This document shows, piece by piece, positions 31,254-42,384 of a stretch of DNA of 64,000 bases (within the stretch, counting starts at the first letter, position 1; each line of letters starts with the position of its first letter). Made by a program: the position numbers and the translations under genes. The notes under the pieces were generated by a model. The model saw only the letters and a program-made list of their open reading frames with translations. It was not told where the DNA came from and ran no database searches. The DNA comes from CAWIJJ01 sp963836405 (GTDB taxonomy: Bacteria; Acidobacteriota; Terriglobia; Bryobacterales; Bryobacteraceae). Location of the stretch: the NCBI GenBank assembly GCA_963836405.1, contig CAWIJL010000009.1:341720-405719 (forward strand), written 5' to 3'.

Positions 31254-32615
31254 TCCCGGCCCCAAGCAACAGTTCGGGGATTGTGACACAAACAGTTCAC
31301 AACAACTCTGCCGTATTTATGACAGCTCACCACTGAGGGCCTCTGAGACCTCGTTGCTGAAGCGTATCACTCGCGGGGGGTCTTGGGCCATCGTGGGTGC
31401 GGTGGCTGCGCGCTCAGCGGGCTTATTAACGTCCTATGTCTTGGCCCGGATTCTCGGGAAAGTCGGCTTCGGCGAACTCGGTATGGTTCAAAGCACCGTT
31501 TCGCTATTCGGCACTGCAGCAGGACTCGGCCTGAGCGTGATCGCGACGAGGCACATTGCCCAGTACCGCTCCACCGACCCACTGCGAGCAGGCCGTGTCC
31601 TCGGATTGGCTACTCTTGTTGCGCTTGGATCCGCCAGCTTGATGTCAATTGTCCTGTTAGTGCTGGCTCCATGGCTCTGCACAAGCACACTTTCTGCACC
31701 TCAATTGACTCTACCAATCCGGATTGCTTCAGTGTTGCTCTTCTTCACCGCTTTCAACGGAGCTCAATTTGGCGCGTTCGCTGGCTTTGAAGCCTTTCGG
31801 GAGAGTGCGTGTGCAGCTGGAATCGGAGGCGTCTTGAATGTCGTGGCCGTCATGTTCGCTGCCCATCGTGGCGGGACGCCACAGGCGATTGTCGGTCTAG
31901 CTGTCGGTGCGGTCCTTTCGTGTGTTATTAACGAAGCGTTTTTGTTGTCTGTGTATCGGCGGAACGGCGTTAAGCCGATCTATCGACATCTTGGGACCGA
32001 GTGGGCACTGCTTACTAACTTCAGCCTCCCTGCCACGCTCGGCAGTCTCCTAGTAGGCCCTGCCACCTGGGTTGGTACGGCTCTCCTTATGTCGTCCCCC
32101 GGGGGATTTGGAGAGATTGGCATCTTCAGTGCATTGAATCAGTGGAGGACCGCGACGCTTTTCTTGCCAGGAACCCTGGCAACGTGTTTCTTGCAGTCCT
32201 ATCGAGCACCCACGGCGATGGTCGATGTTCTGCGTTTACTCGCGTCGTACGTCTTGGTATCATAATAAATCTCTCTACATCCGCCTTAGTCGCGATTCCG
32301 TTGCTTTTAGCCGCCAACCACATCATGAGGGGATATGGCCCTGGATTTGAGGAGGGCTCCGGTGCACTCCGCATCGTGCTTCTGGCTTCGATCGTGCTAG
32401 CAATGAACAACCACTTTTCTCGAGTCCTTGCGAGCGCCGGGCGCATGTGGGCATCAGTTGGGTTCGATGGGATCTGGGCTGTCGCCTACTGTTTCCTCGC
32501 CTTATTGCTCGCGCCGACCCGGGGCGCGATGGGCTTGGCCATCTCGCTTCTGTTCGCAGCCGCTCTGCAAGGGGCGTTTCAGGTAGTCTGCACTCGGCGA
32601 ATCATAGGTACATGA
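31186..32615 (+). CDS. wzx: Wzx-type polysaccharide flippase (one frameshift)
   Basis: This is a polytopic protein of the MATE/MOP flippase type. It opens LLKRITRGGSWAIVGAVAAR, then LLTSYVLARILGKVGFGELGMVQS, the usual start of Wzx proteins. Helices continue to about 32240, where one base shift moves the frame; the rest (VVRLGIIINLSTSALVAIPLLL ... ALLLAPTRGAMGLAISLLF) completes it. The start is uncertain: 31186 is the first ATG, but the family lead begins near 31354. The TGA at 32613 overlaps the wzy ATG. It flips the lipid-linked repeat unit across the inner membrane. Confidence 0.7.
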
Positions 32616-34113
32616 ACGAACTCTGGCTCAGAGTCGAAACTCTTCAGTTCGCGATCTTGGCTGTGTGTTTTGCTGTCGGCACACGATTGCTGAGGGTACC
32701 CTGGAACATAGCTTTAGCCGCAACCGTGGTGATACTCCCGGCTCCGCTGCTCCAGGTCACAGCCGGATCGGCGGGATTTATCTATGGATCGGATGTTTTG
32801 GCCTTCACCGGCCTCTTTGCCGTATTATTTCCAAGAGTTCGCTCCGCAATCTCACGGCCGGCCGTGGAGGGAGGCTCGTTGGTATTGCCGCGGTAACAGT
32901 CTTAATTTGGCCCGCGATCGCAACAGGATTAGCAACACTATCGGGGGCAGATCACGAACCCAAACTGGTAGCACTGAATCTGATGCGCGCAAGCGGATAC
33001 CTTAGCATGTTTGCCACTGCATACTACCTCGGGTCCCGTGGGCTGCGACCTTGGCCGATTCTCGTTCTTCACTCCATCGGCTTTACATTCATTTGCCTTT
33101 GCGGTATCGCCCAACATGGACTAGACATCGGATTGGACCTTTGGAACGCGGTAAGCCTTATCGGACCAGCTTCACAGTGGTATGCATTTGGAGATGGCTT
33201 TATGGGGCTGTATCGTGGTGCAGTCGGCGCTTGGGGATCAGGTATTTTATCTATAACCCCAATGGTCCTACTCGCCCACCGCACCACGCGCTGGCTATCA
33301 CCTCCAGTGCTGATTATCGTGCTTGCGGCCATCTTCACGACAGGAAGCCGTCAAGGTGTCCTAATAGGAGGAGCAGGGGTGCTTGTTAGTATTGTCGCAC
33401 ACGTGCTCTTCGGCCCCACGCCAGCGCCCGCAAGACTCCTTAGAGCGTGTTGTCTTATTGGACTACTGACGGCTATGGGCCTGGGGATCTTTGATGCGGG
33501 CGGAGATCGCGCCTTCATCTCTTGGATCCAAGAGAGGTTTGATCCAAGTACCGCACCAACATCAGTTTTCGACCGTGATATAAGGACCGCTGTAGTCCTA
33601 GACAAGGTTACCGATGATACGATACGTTTCGTAACTGGCGTCGGCTGGGGAAATGTTTCGGCCGCACCACCGGGAGGGCCGTTCGAGGTGGTCTACGTAG
33701 ACTCTGAGTTCTTCGGTGTACTTCAGATGGGCGGCCTTGTCGGCCTCGGCTGTTATGTCTTTTTCATCTTTTCGCTTGCAAGTGAGTTGAAACCCAACGC
33801 CGGTACCGACTACCTTGATCGAGTTGCCGCCATTGCGACCACAGTAGCACTCCTTGCTGGTGTCACCTTGACGGCTGGCCACTTCTTTCTCCTCACCTAC
33901 ACAAGCTCTCAAGCCCCAATCGCATACTGGAACTGGGCCGTATTCGGCCTGCTGACGGGAAGCATAGGGCGAAGTAAGGCCGGGCTTGCTAAGACCTTAG
34001 CGCTAAGGCAACGGCAGCGAAGTCGGTGCCCACGCTACTGTGTGCATCTCTTGGATATCTCTGCGACCATTCCGTTTCACGATGCTAGCCATAGCGGACG
34101 GCACGCCCGCTGA
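32612..34113 (+). CDS. wzy: Wzy-type O-antigen/capsule polymerase (one frameshift)
   Basis: The ATG at 32612 lies in an ATGA overlap with wzx. The protein is hydrophobic throughout with about eleven helices and a periplasmic loop containing RGAVGAWGSGILSITPM and TTGSRQGVLIGG, typical of Wzy/O-antigen polymerases. A frame change near 32880 separates the first 85 residues (LRVPWNIALAATVVILPAPLL) from the rest. The C-terminal 45 residues after about 33970 are polar and may be read-through. Base composition is lower in GC than in wzc or wecA. Confidence 0.7.
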
Positions 34114-34293
34114 GGGCGTCTTCAGGAGCAGACACCGTTACATTCCTGTCGAGAGCCACCTAACGTCGGCTCCTTTGCCGATCATGTTGACTGCGGTCCG
34201 TGAAAAGAAGGGCTTTTGCTAGCGATTCCGTAAGCCCGCAGTTTCGTGTTCGAGGTGGTCGTCAGTGCATCACGCAAGTTGCAGGAGTCCGAT

Positions 34294-35264
34294 ATGAAGC
34301 CAACGGTAGTAATCACTTCAAAAGACCGTAGGGACGAACTTGCACGTGCAATATCGTCTGTACTAAAACAGACTATTGTGCCCGAGGTTGTGGTCTTCGA
34401 TGACGGATCATCTGATGGAACCTTTGAAATGGTTCGGGAACGTTTTCCTTCCGTCCGGTGTCTTCGATCTGCGCATTCAAAGGGCATCGTTGCGGCGCGA
34501 AACGCAGCGATACCCTGTGCCTCTGGAGATATCGTATTCACGATGGACGACGACTGCGTTATGGAGTCGCCGGAAACGATCGCAAGAACGCTCCGCGATT
34601 TCGATCACCCTCAGGTCGGGGCAGTGGCGATTCCTCACATTGACGTCTTACGATCATCGCGCACTTACAACTCAGCTCCGGATGGAATCGGAGTGTGGGT
34701 AGTTTCATCATTCGCGGGGGGCGCGAGCGCAATTCGGCGGGGTCTATTTGAGGCGCTCGGAGGTTATAGTCCAGCATTCTTTCGGGAATCGGAAGAGTAT
34801 GACTTCAGCACACGCCTGCTGGATTGCGGCTACGTTGTTCGGTGCGGAACTTCGGCGCCATTGCTTCACTATGCTTCGCCCCGGCGAAATGGTGGCTAAC
34901 GACTTTCCATGTCGGGCGAAGCCAACTCCTCTACGTCTGGATCAATGTTCCGTGGCCCAGTGCTCCTATTTCATGCAGGTGTGACAGTATTGAACAATAT
35001 CAGGGCAATGCTGCCGTCCGGCCGCCTGGTGCCACTATTGAAGGGCTTTTGGGCTGCCGCAGGGGAGGTTGTCCGTGGCAACGTGAAGCGGCGGCCGGTC
35101 CGGCAGCGAACCTACCGACTATCCGGTTTATACGCCGACGGGCCCCATTGCGTCTGGAGCAAGTTGTGCAGTTCGGTCGTTTGCGTGTGGGTGCGATGAG
35201 CTTTCAGGGCACGATTTGCGCCGCCCACCGACGAGCGGCTCACGAGAGAGAAGCGGCGGATTGA
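34294..35264 (+). CDS. Family 2 glycosyltransferase (C-terminal frameshifts)
   Basis: MKPTVVITSKDRRDELARAI followed by VVVFDDGSSDGT and FTMDDDCVM shows a GT-A fold with the DDGS and DDD nucleotide-binding acids. GGASAIRRGLFEALGGYSP and ESEEYDFSTRLLDCGY form the acceptor part. After 34890 the frame changes at least twice; restored pieces (YVWINVPWPSAP, GVTVLNNIRAMLPSG, LVPLLKGFWAAAGEVVRG) look like the helical tail of this family. It adds one sugar to the repeat unit in the cytoplasm. The end is approximate. Confidence 0.7.
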
Positions 35265-35302
35265 AGCGTCGGGCTTATGGATTAGGATTAGGCGAAATCC
35301 CT

Positions 35303-36484
35303 ATGCGATGTTCCTCAAACGGTTCCGGACCGGCCGTGGACGTACCGGAGAAAGGAAGGGAGAATGTCCTGCTGGTTCAGGCCGTGCTTGCGGCTTACCG
35401 GCTTCCGCTGTTCCTGGCGTTGACGGAACACAGCGGCGGGGCGCTAACGGTGTTGTTTGGAGACAGACTGCCGGGTGGGCAACTCGACAGCGTGGATCCG
35501 GCGCCGCAGATGAACTGTGTGCGATTGACCAACCACTTTTGGGGCGACGGGCGAGCCATGATCTACTGGCAGGAAGGCCTATTGGCGGCGATCCTGCGGC
35601 GACCGCGTGGAGTGATATGTGAGTTCAACATTCGAAACCTGAGCGGAATTCTCGGCTTCTGCCTTGCAAAGACGCGATCTATACCGTTTATCTGGTGGGG
35701 GCACGGATATGGAAAGCGCTCTTGCCGGATGGTCCGAAGGTTTCGCACATGGCTTGCGAGGCATGCCGATGCGGTCATCCTTTACGATCCGTTAACCAAG
35801 GTCGAACTGTGTGCGAACGGCGTTCCCGAAGAGAAGGTGTTTGTCGCTGAGAACTCGCTCGACACGGAGCTGATTAGGCAATTGGCACGAGATGAGAATT
35901 ACAGCTCAAGGAAAGCGTTCCTGTGTATCGGGCGGCTGCTACCGGATAAATGCCTCGATTTGCTGGTGAACGCTGTCGGTTCAATCAAGGAGATTCTGAG
36001 AAGCCTTGAATGCCGGGTCGTGGTGGTTGGCGACGGTCCGGAGAGGGAGAGAATACAATCGCTTGTGGCCGCGTGCGACCTGTCCGACCTTGTCGAACTG
36101 AAGGGCGCCATCTACTCGGAACCGGAACTTGCGGCGATCTTCAACGCCAGCCTGGCTGTTGTCTGCCCCGGAACCGTTGGGCTCGTAGCCGAGCATGCAT
36201 TGGCTTATGGAATACCTGTGGTCGCTCCGGCGCGGGACAACCACGGTCCGGAAAGCCGTGTTCTTGTAGGGGGTGACAACTGCATTTGGTTCCGGAGCGG
36301 TGACGTCGAAGACCTCGCCGAGAGAATTGCTGCGCTCGCGACATCCCAAGACACCTGGGAGCGGTTCCGGATGGGAATAAAAAGGAGCCGGACTGGTGAG
36401 CGCGGGGTGCGCAATATGGTCAATGCGTTCACAAAGGCCATTGCGTTCGCGCAGAACAGCGTGGAAGGAACTAAGGGCTGCTGA
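35303..36484 (+). CDS. Family 4 glycosyltransferase
   Basis: The product has 393 residues from an ATG at 35303. The N-terminal Rossmann half carries NVLLVQAVLAAYRLPLFLAL. The C-terminal GT-B donor domain has FLCIGRLLPDKCLDLLVNAV, VVVVGDGPERERIQSLV and the donor site PGTVGLVAEHALAYGIPVVA. The frame is intact. It lies 2 bases from the next glycosyltransferase. Donor and linkage cannot be told from sequence. Confidence 0.85.
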   Translation: MRCSSNGSGPAVDVPEKGRENVLLVQAVLAAYRLPLFLALTEHSGGALTVLFGDRLPGGQLDSVDPAPQMNCVRLTNHFWGDGRAMIYWQEGLLAAILRRPRGVICEFNIRNLSGILGFCLAKTRSIPFIWWGHGYGKRSCRMVRRFRTWLARHADAVILYDPLTKVELCANGVPEEKVFVAENSLDTELIRQLARDENYSSRKAFLCIGRLLPDKCLDLLVNAVGSIKEILRSLECRVVVVGDGPERERIQSLVAACDLSDLVELKGAIYSEPELAAIFNASLAVVCPGTVGLVAEHALAYGIPVVAPARDNHGPESRVLVGGDNCIWFRSGDVEDLAERIAALATSQDTWERFRMGIKRSRTGERGVRNMVNAFTKAIAFAQNSVEGTKGC

Positions 36485-36486
36485 TA

Positions 36487-37643
36487 GTGAGGATTCTGTT
36501 CATTGCACCACTCCCGCCTCCAGTTTCAGGACACTCGCTTGCATCGAAGGTGCTGCTCAAGGAGCTCCGCAGTGCCCACCACGTGGACGTCGTGGATTTG
36601 AGCGTCGGATCGCAAAACGACGGCTCGGTTACAGCCAGACGGTTGTTTGAAGTCGCCAAGTTGCTGGCAAGAGTCTGGTGGCACCGCAGGGACACGGACG
36701 CTGTTTATCTGACCGTATCGGAATCTTTTGTGGGAAACCTCAAGGACCTCTTCATATACGGCCTTTGTGTAGGTCGTCTTTCGAAACTCCACATTCACCT
36801 GCACGGGGGCAGCATCGGATCTCTTCTTTTCGATAAGCACGGGATTTTGCGTCGACTCAACGGGCTGTTCATGCGCCGCTTCGCCTCGGCAATCGTGACG
36901 GGCCCAACTCACGCCAGTATCTTTGCGGACATGATTCCCGCGCAGAGAGTCCACTCGGTGCCGAACTTCGCCGAGGATGACCTGTTTGCGCCCGAAGATG
37001 CAATCCGGCTAAAGTTTGCTTCCTGCGGGCCCTACGGATCCTGTACTTGAGCAGCTTGGTTCGTATGAAAGGGTTTCGGGAGCTGGTGGAGGGGTATCTG
37101 GCGCTTCCAGAGGAAACGAGGATGCTGCTACGCATTGACCTAGCGGGGAAGTTTGGATCGGAAACGGAAAAGGCGCAGTTCCTGAGAGAGATCTCCGCGA
37201 CAGAAAAAATCCGATATCACGGCGTAGTCGACGGACCGACGAAACGGAACTTGCTGGCTGAAGCTCATGTGTTCTGTCTACCGACATCATTTCTGGAAGG
37301 CCAGCCGATCTCGATTCTGGAGGCCTATGCGGCAGGTTGCGTCGTGCTGGCTACGTTGCGGGGCGGGATTCCTGACATCTTTGAACCTGGGCGCAACGGC
37401 TTTGCGATTCAAGACAGATCTGCAGGAGCAGTTAGGCGGGCTTTAGCCTCCCTTCCTGAACGAATCGGCGAGCTCCAAGCTATCGCACTTGGAAACAGGC
37501 TATTGGCCGCCCAGAAATATCGCTCAAACCGATTCTGCTGGGCAATACGGCAGATTCTGGAAGGAACGGCCGAGAGGAAAACCTGGAGCGATACAGGTGC
37601 CGCAAGAGGAGCGGGGACGTCCCGGACAATGGAATGGCTGTGA
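36487..37643 (+). CDS. Family 4 glycosyltransferase (one frameshift)
   Basis: A GTG at 36487 starts MRILFIAPLPPPVSGHSLAS, a classic GT4 opening. A single frame change near 37030 separates this from ILYLSSLVRMKGFRELVEGY, then IRYHGVVDGPTKRNLLAEAHVFCLPTSFLEGQPISILEAYAAGCVVLAT, with the E-x7-E donor-binding motif intact. The end overlaps the amidotransferase gene by 10 bases. Confidence 0.8.
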
Positions 37644-38773
37644 GATCGTACCAAATCTGCACCAATTGTGTGATGGACACATCAGACTCCAGGATCAGGT
37701 TTGATGAGAATGGAGTCTGTGACCATTGCTGCAATTTTTATAGGAAGACGCTGCCCAACTGGGACACCGGGCCGAATGGGTGGGCGGCCCTACAGCGGGT
37801 CATTGAACGTATCAAGCGGGCGGGCAAGGGCAAGAAGTTCGACTGCATCATGGGGATGAGCGGCGGCGTCGACAGTTCCTACTTGACCTACGTGGCCACG
37901 GAGAAAATGGGATTACGGCCTCTGGTATTCCACGTCGATGCTGGCTGGAACTCCCAGGAAGCGGTAAACAATATCGAAAAACTTGTAGATCGGCTCGGAC
38001 TGGATCTCTATACGGACGTAATCGACTGGGAAGAAATGCGGGATCTGCAGCTCGCATTTTTTAAAGCCGGTGTCCCACACATCGACGTTCCGCAGGACCA
38101 CGCCTTCTTCGCGACGATGTACGATTTCGCCGACCGGCACAATATCAAGTACATCCTTACAGGCGCCAACTACTCGACAGAGTGCGTCAAGAACCCGTTG
38201 GATTGGATGTACTTCCAGAGCGACGTCCGGCAGATCAGAGACATACACAGGAGATTCGGCCAAAGACGATTACTTAATTTCCCGCTGAGCAATATTTTGC
38301 GGCACAAGGTATACTTACGATACGTCAAGGGAATTCGCGTAGTGAGGCCGCTCGACTATGTTCCTTATATCAAGGCTGACGCAATGCAATTCCTCATCGA
38401 GCGGTTCGGATGGCAAAAATATTCCCAAAAGCACTTTGAGTCAAGATTTACCCGATTCTATGAGGGTTACTGGCTACCGACAAAATTCGGTTTCGATACC
38501 CGTCGCGTGCAGTTCTCTAGCCTGATCCTGACAAAGCAAATGACCCGCGAAGAAGGACTGAGCCAACTTTCGCGGCCGGCCTACGACGAAGCGACGATGT
38601 CCCGGGATTTCGAGTATGTGGCGGTCGAGCTGGGAATCCCGGTGAGCGAACTGGAAGCCTACCTACAGGCTGAGAACAAGACCTATCGCGACTATAAGTC
38701 GCAGTGCAGCATCTACGCGGCCGGGGCATGGGCGATGAAAGCGATGGGAATGGAAACAGCGGTGAAGCGGTGA
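37634..38773 (+). CDS. wbpG: N-acetyl sugar amidotransferase, WbpG/PseA-like
   Basis: The product has 379 residues. It has zinc-type cysteines at the N-terminus (ICTNCVMDTSD, CDHCCNF), a PP-loop ATP site (MGMSGGVDSSYL) and YILTGANYSTECVKNP. Known relatives convert an acetamido group of a nucleotide sugar to an acetamidino group using ammonia from a HisH/HisF pair. Both partner genes follow immediately, and the stop overlaps the GTG of hisH. It predicts an amidino-sugar in the polymer. The gene is intact. Confidence 0.85.
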   Translation: MAVRSYQICTNCVMDTSDSRIRFDENGVCDHCCNFYRKTLPNWDTGPNGWAALQRVIERIKRAGKGKKFDCIMGMSGGVDSSYLTYVATEKMGLRPLVFHVDAGWNSQEAVNNIEKLVDRLGLDLYTDVIDWEEMRDLQLAFFKAGVPHIDVPQDHAFFATMYDFADRHNIKYILTGANYSTECVKNPLDWMYFQSDVRQIRDIHRRFGQRRLLNFPLSNILRHKVYLRYVKGIRVVRPLDYVPYIKADAMQFLIERFGWQKYSQKHFESRFTRFYEGYWLPTKFGFDTRRVQFSSLILTKQMTREEGLSQLSRPAYDEATMSRDFEYVAVELGIPVSELEAYLQAENKTYRDYKSQCSIYAAGAWAMKAMGMETAVKR

Positions 38774-39387
38774 TCGCGATCGTCAACTATGGCTCGGGCA
38801 ACGTTCAGGCCATTAGCAACATTTACCAGCGGATGGGCGTGCCATTCCTCATCACGAGGCGGCCGGAGGACTTGTCTGCTGCTGACCGAATCGTGTTGCC
38901 GGGCGTTGGAGCGTTCGATCAGGCGATGAGCGAGTTAGCTCGGTCCGGAATGCAGAGCGCCCTGAACACGGCCGTCCTCCAGGATGCCAAGCCGCTTTTA
39001 GGCATCTGCGTCGGCATGCAACTCTTCGCCAAGAGCAGCGAGGAGGGGACCGCGCAAGGCCTGGGCTGGGTAGACGGCGTCGTGAAGCGATTTGACCAGT
39101 CGAGTTTCGAGCCGCGGCTGGGGCTGCCTCATATGGGTTGGAACACGGTGGAGCCCATGCGGAGCAGTCCACTGTTCGCGGGAGTGAACCTGGAAAGCGA
39201 GTTTTATTTCTTGCACTCGTACTACTTTCAATGCGATCGTTCGGGGGACCGGCTAGGGGTGACTCCGTACGGAATTTCATTTGCGTCCGTTATCCAGAAA
39301 GACAACATCTACGGAGTACAGTTCCATCCTGAGAAGAGTCACGATTCGGGCGTGCAATTATTGACCAACTTCGCCAGGATGCAATGA
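38770..39387 (+). CDS. hisH: HisH-like glutaminase subunit of the amidotransferase
   Basis: The GTG at 38770 overlaps the preceding stop (GTGA) and gives MIAIVNYGSGNVQAISNIYQ. Class I glutaminase residues are present: Cys in LGICVGMQLF, His and Glu in VQFHPEKSH. The length, about 205 residues, is standard for HisH. Given its neighbours it supplies ammonia for sugar amidination rather than histidine synthesis. The frame is intact. Confidence 0.85.
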   Translation: MIAIVNYGSGNVQAISNIYQRMGVPFLITRRPEDLSAADRIVLPGVGAFDQAMSELARSGMQSALNTAVLQDAKPLLGICVGMQLFAKSSEEGTAQGLGWVDGVVKRFDQSSFEPRLGLPHMGWNTVEPMRSSPLFAGVNLESEFYFLHSYYFQCDRSGDRLGVTPYGISFASVIQKDNIYGVQFHPEKSHDSGVQLLTNFARMQ

Positions 39388-39391
39388 ATCT

Positions 39392-40281
39392 ATGCTTCGC
39401 CCAAGAATCATTCCTTGCCTGCTGATCAAAAACAAGGGCTTGGTAAAGACCGTCCAGTTCGAAAAGCCCAAGTACGTCGGAGATCCCATCAACGCGGTGA
39501 GAATCTTTAATGAGAAGCAAGCTGACGAACTGTTTGTGTTGGACATAGACGCGACTGCTGAGCGTACGCCGCCGGACTACTCAGAATCTGCCATCTCGCA
39601 GCCGAGTGCCGCATGCCCTTGTGCTATGGCGGAGGAGTGAAGACGCTCGGGCATGCAGTCGAAATCATCCGCATGGGTGTTGAAAAGGTGGCGATCAGTT
39701 CGCTGGCCGTCGAGAATCCCGCCTCCGTCTCCGAGATGGCGAATTACGTCGGCAGCCAGAGCATTGTCGCCGTCCTGGACGTGAAACGCAATCCCCGAAC
39801 GGGTGCGTACAGGTTGTGGACCCACAACGGTACTCGAAACACCGGCCTTGAGCCGGTTGCATTCGCGAAGCGACTCGAAGACCTTGGCATCGGTGAGATT
39901 GTCGTCAACTCGATTGATCAGGATGGCATGATGAACGGCTATGACCTGGAACTCGTGCGTGCAATCCGCAAAGTGGTCACCGTGCCGATGACTGTACTTG
40001 GCGGCGCGGGAAACCTGGGGCACATACGACAGCTCCTAAGTGAATTTGGCGTCATTGGTGCGGCTGCCGGAAGTCTTTTTGTGTTCAAGGGCGTATATCG
40101 GGCGGTGCTTATCAACTATCCGAGCCGTACGGAGAAGATCGCGGTCTGCGCCGCTGCTCTCGAGTCATCGATGCCGCTGGGACATCATTCGGCGGTTGGC
40201 GAAGCCGCCGAAATGTGGCGGTCGCGGAGTCTCCGAGACTCCATCCATTTCCCTCAGACTGAACAACAACGCGGAGACTAA
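39392..40281 (+). CDS. hisF: HisF-like partner of the sugar amidotransferase (one frameshift)
   Basis: MLRPRIIPCLLIKNKGLVKT replaces the canonical HisF opening, so the catalytic Asp11 position is Leu. VLDVKRNPRTGAY keeps the second phosphate-barrel Asp. MPLCYGGGVKTLGHAVEII, GEIVVNSIDQDGMMNGYD and VLGGAGNLGHI complete the TIM barrel. Loss of Asp11 is typical of HisF2 proteins that only channel ammonia to WbpG. A frame change lies near 39590. The gene follows hisH by 4 bases. Confidence 0.8.
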
Positions 40282-40287
40282 ATTTTT

Positions 40288-42384
40288 GTGCTGCAGGTAC
40301 TTCAAAGTCTTTCGAATGGCGCTACCCAACTGGCCCAAGTCCCCTGCCCCGCACCCGACGCCGGACGCGTGCTGGTACGACCGGGCGCTTCTTTAATCTC
40401 GGCTCGGCACTGCTGAGCGCATGCTGCTCGAATTCGGGAGGGCCAGCTGGATCGGGAAGGCCCGCCGGCAGCCGGACAAGGTCCGGATGGTGCTCGAAAA
40501 GGTCCGGACTGACGGTTTGGCCGCGACCCTCGAATCGGTGAATGCCAAGCTGGACCAGGCCATTCCGCTGGGGTACTGCAATGCCGGGGTGGTGCTGGAA
40601 TCGGGCGCGGACGGCTTTTCGCGCCGGGCGACCGCGTGGTTTCCAAGCGGCACATGCCGAAATGGTCCGGGCCCCGGCAGAACCTCTGCGCGCGCGTCCC
40701 GGCAACGGTTCCGGACAATGCGGCGGCGTTCACGGTGGTGGGCGCCATCGCGCTAGAAGGCATCCGGCCTGGCCGCACCCACCCTGGGAGAGACATTCGC
40801 GGTGACGGGACTGGGGCTGATCGGGCTGCTGGCCGTACAACTGTCTGCGGGCGCACGGCTGCCGGGTGCTGGCGCATCGATTTCGACCCGCGAAGAAACT
40901 CGACTGGCGCGGCGCTGGGGCGCCGAGACCGTGGACCTGGCGCGCGGCGAAGACCCGGTGCGGGCGGCGGAGCTCTTTCGCGCGGACGCGGCATGGACGG
41001 CGTGCTGATCGCCGCCGCCACCAAGAGCGACGAACCGGTGCACCAGGCGGCGCTGATGTGCCGGAAACGGGGCGCATCGTGCTGGTGGGGGTGACGGGGC
41101 TGCACCTTTCCCGCGACGATTTCTATAAGAAAGAGCTGAGCTTCCAGGTTTCCTGTTCTTACGGCCCGGGCCGCTACGACCCAGCGTACGAAGAGGGCGG
41201 GCAGGACTATCCGCAGGCGTATGTCCGGTGGACGGCGCAGCGGAATTTCGAAGCCGTGCTGGATATGATGGCGGACGGCCGGCTGGACGTGCGCCCCGCT
41301 GATACGCACCGGTTCCCGTTCGAGCGGCGCCTGGAGGCATACGAACTGATCCAGTCGGCAAGATTCCACCTGGGCGTGCTACTGGAGTATCCGGAGGAAG
41401 TTTCGGCGGCGCGGACAGTTGGATTGCCGGGCCACGCCGTACGGAGCCGAGCGCCCGCAGGGAAGCGCTGACGGTGGCGTTCGTCGGCGCGGGAGGTACG
41501 CCGACCAAGGTGCTGATCCCGGCGTTTCGCGATGCGGGCGCGGACCTGCTGCGAGGTCGCCTCGAGCGGCGGCACGAGCGCGGCCGAGGCGGCACGGAAG
41601 TTCGGATTTGCCGAGGCGACCACGGACGTGGAGGCGCTGCTGGCCGACGGGCGGACGGAGGCGGTGGCGATTGCGACGCGGCACGATCGCACGCGGGGCT
41701 GGTTTGCCGGGCGCTCCAGGCCGGCAAGCACGTGTTCGTGGAAAAGCCGCTGGCGGTGAGGGCCGGGGAATTAGAGGAAATCGAGCGGGTGTACAGTTCC
41801 CTGCCCCGGCCCCCGCTGCTGATGGCCGGGTTCAACCGGCGGTTTGCTCCGCAGGTGGTGAAGATGCGGCAGTTGCTGGAGAGCGTGCGCGGACCGAAGG
41901 CGATGGTTTACACGGTGAACGCGGGCGCGGTGCCGGGCGGACACTGGACGCTCGATGCCGGGTCGGGCGGCGGGCGGATTATCGGGGAGGCGTGCCATTT
42001 CTGGACCTGCTGCGGCACGCTGGCGGGCGCGCCCGCAGTGCAGCACCGCACGAGCCGGGTGGACGAACAGACGGCCACGCTCGAGCGTGAGTTATGCGGA
42101 CGGGTCCACGGGAACGGTGCACTACCTGGCGAACGGGCATAAAGGGTTTCCCAAAGAGCGGCTGGAGGTGTTTTGCGGCGGGCGGATTCTGCAACTGGAC
42201 AATTTTCGCAACCTGAACGGGTTCGGGTGGCCGGGTTTCCGCGGGATGCGGCTGTGGCGACAGGATAAAGGCGCGGCAGCGTGCGCGGCAGCATTCCTCC
42301 AGGCGGTAGAGGACGGCGGGCCTTCGCCGATTCCGTTCGACGAACTGATAGAGACAGCGCCGGATCGCCATCGAGAGCCAATGA
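40288..42384 (+). CDS. Bi-domain oxidoreductase: alcohol dehydrogenase-like plus Gfo/Idh/MocA (frameshifted)
   Basis: The first half is a zinc-type alcohol dehydrogenase-like domain: VLQVLQSLSNGATQLAQVPC, MLLEFGRASWIGKARRQPDKV, LDQAIPLGYCNAGVVLE, then VTGLGLIGLLAVQL. The second half is Gfo/Idh/MocA: VAFVGAGG, VFVEKPLAVRAGELEEIE, LLMAGFNRRFAPQV, HWTLDAGSGGGRIIGEACHF. Such fusions of about 700 residues recur in polysaccharide loci next to heparinase-like genes; the substrate is thought to be a nucleotide or glycan sugar. About eight frame changes occur. In the restored frame it ends in an ATGA overlap with the next gene. Confidence 0.75.
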
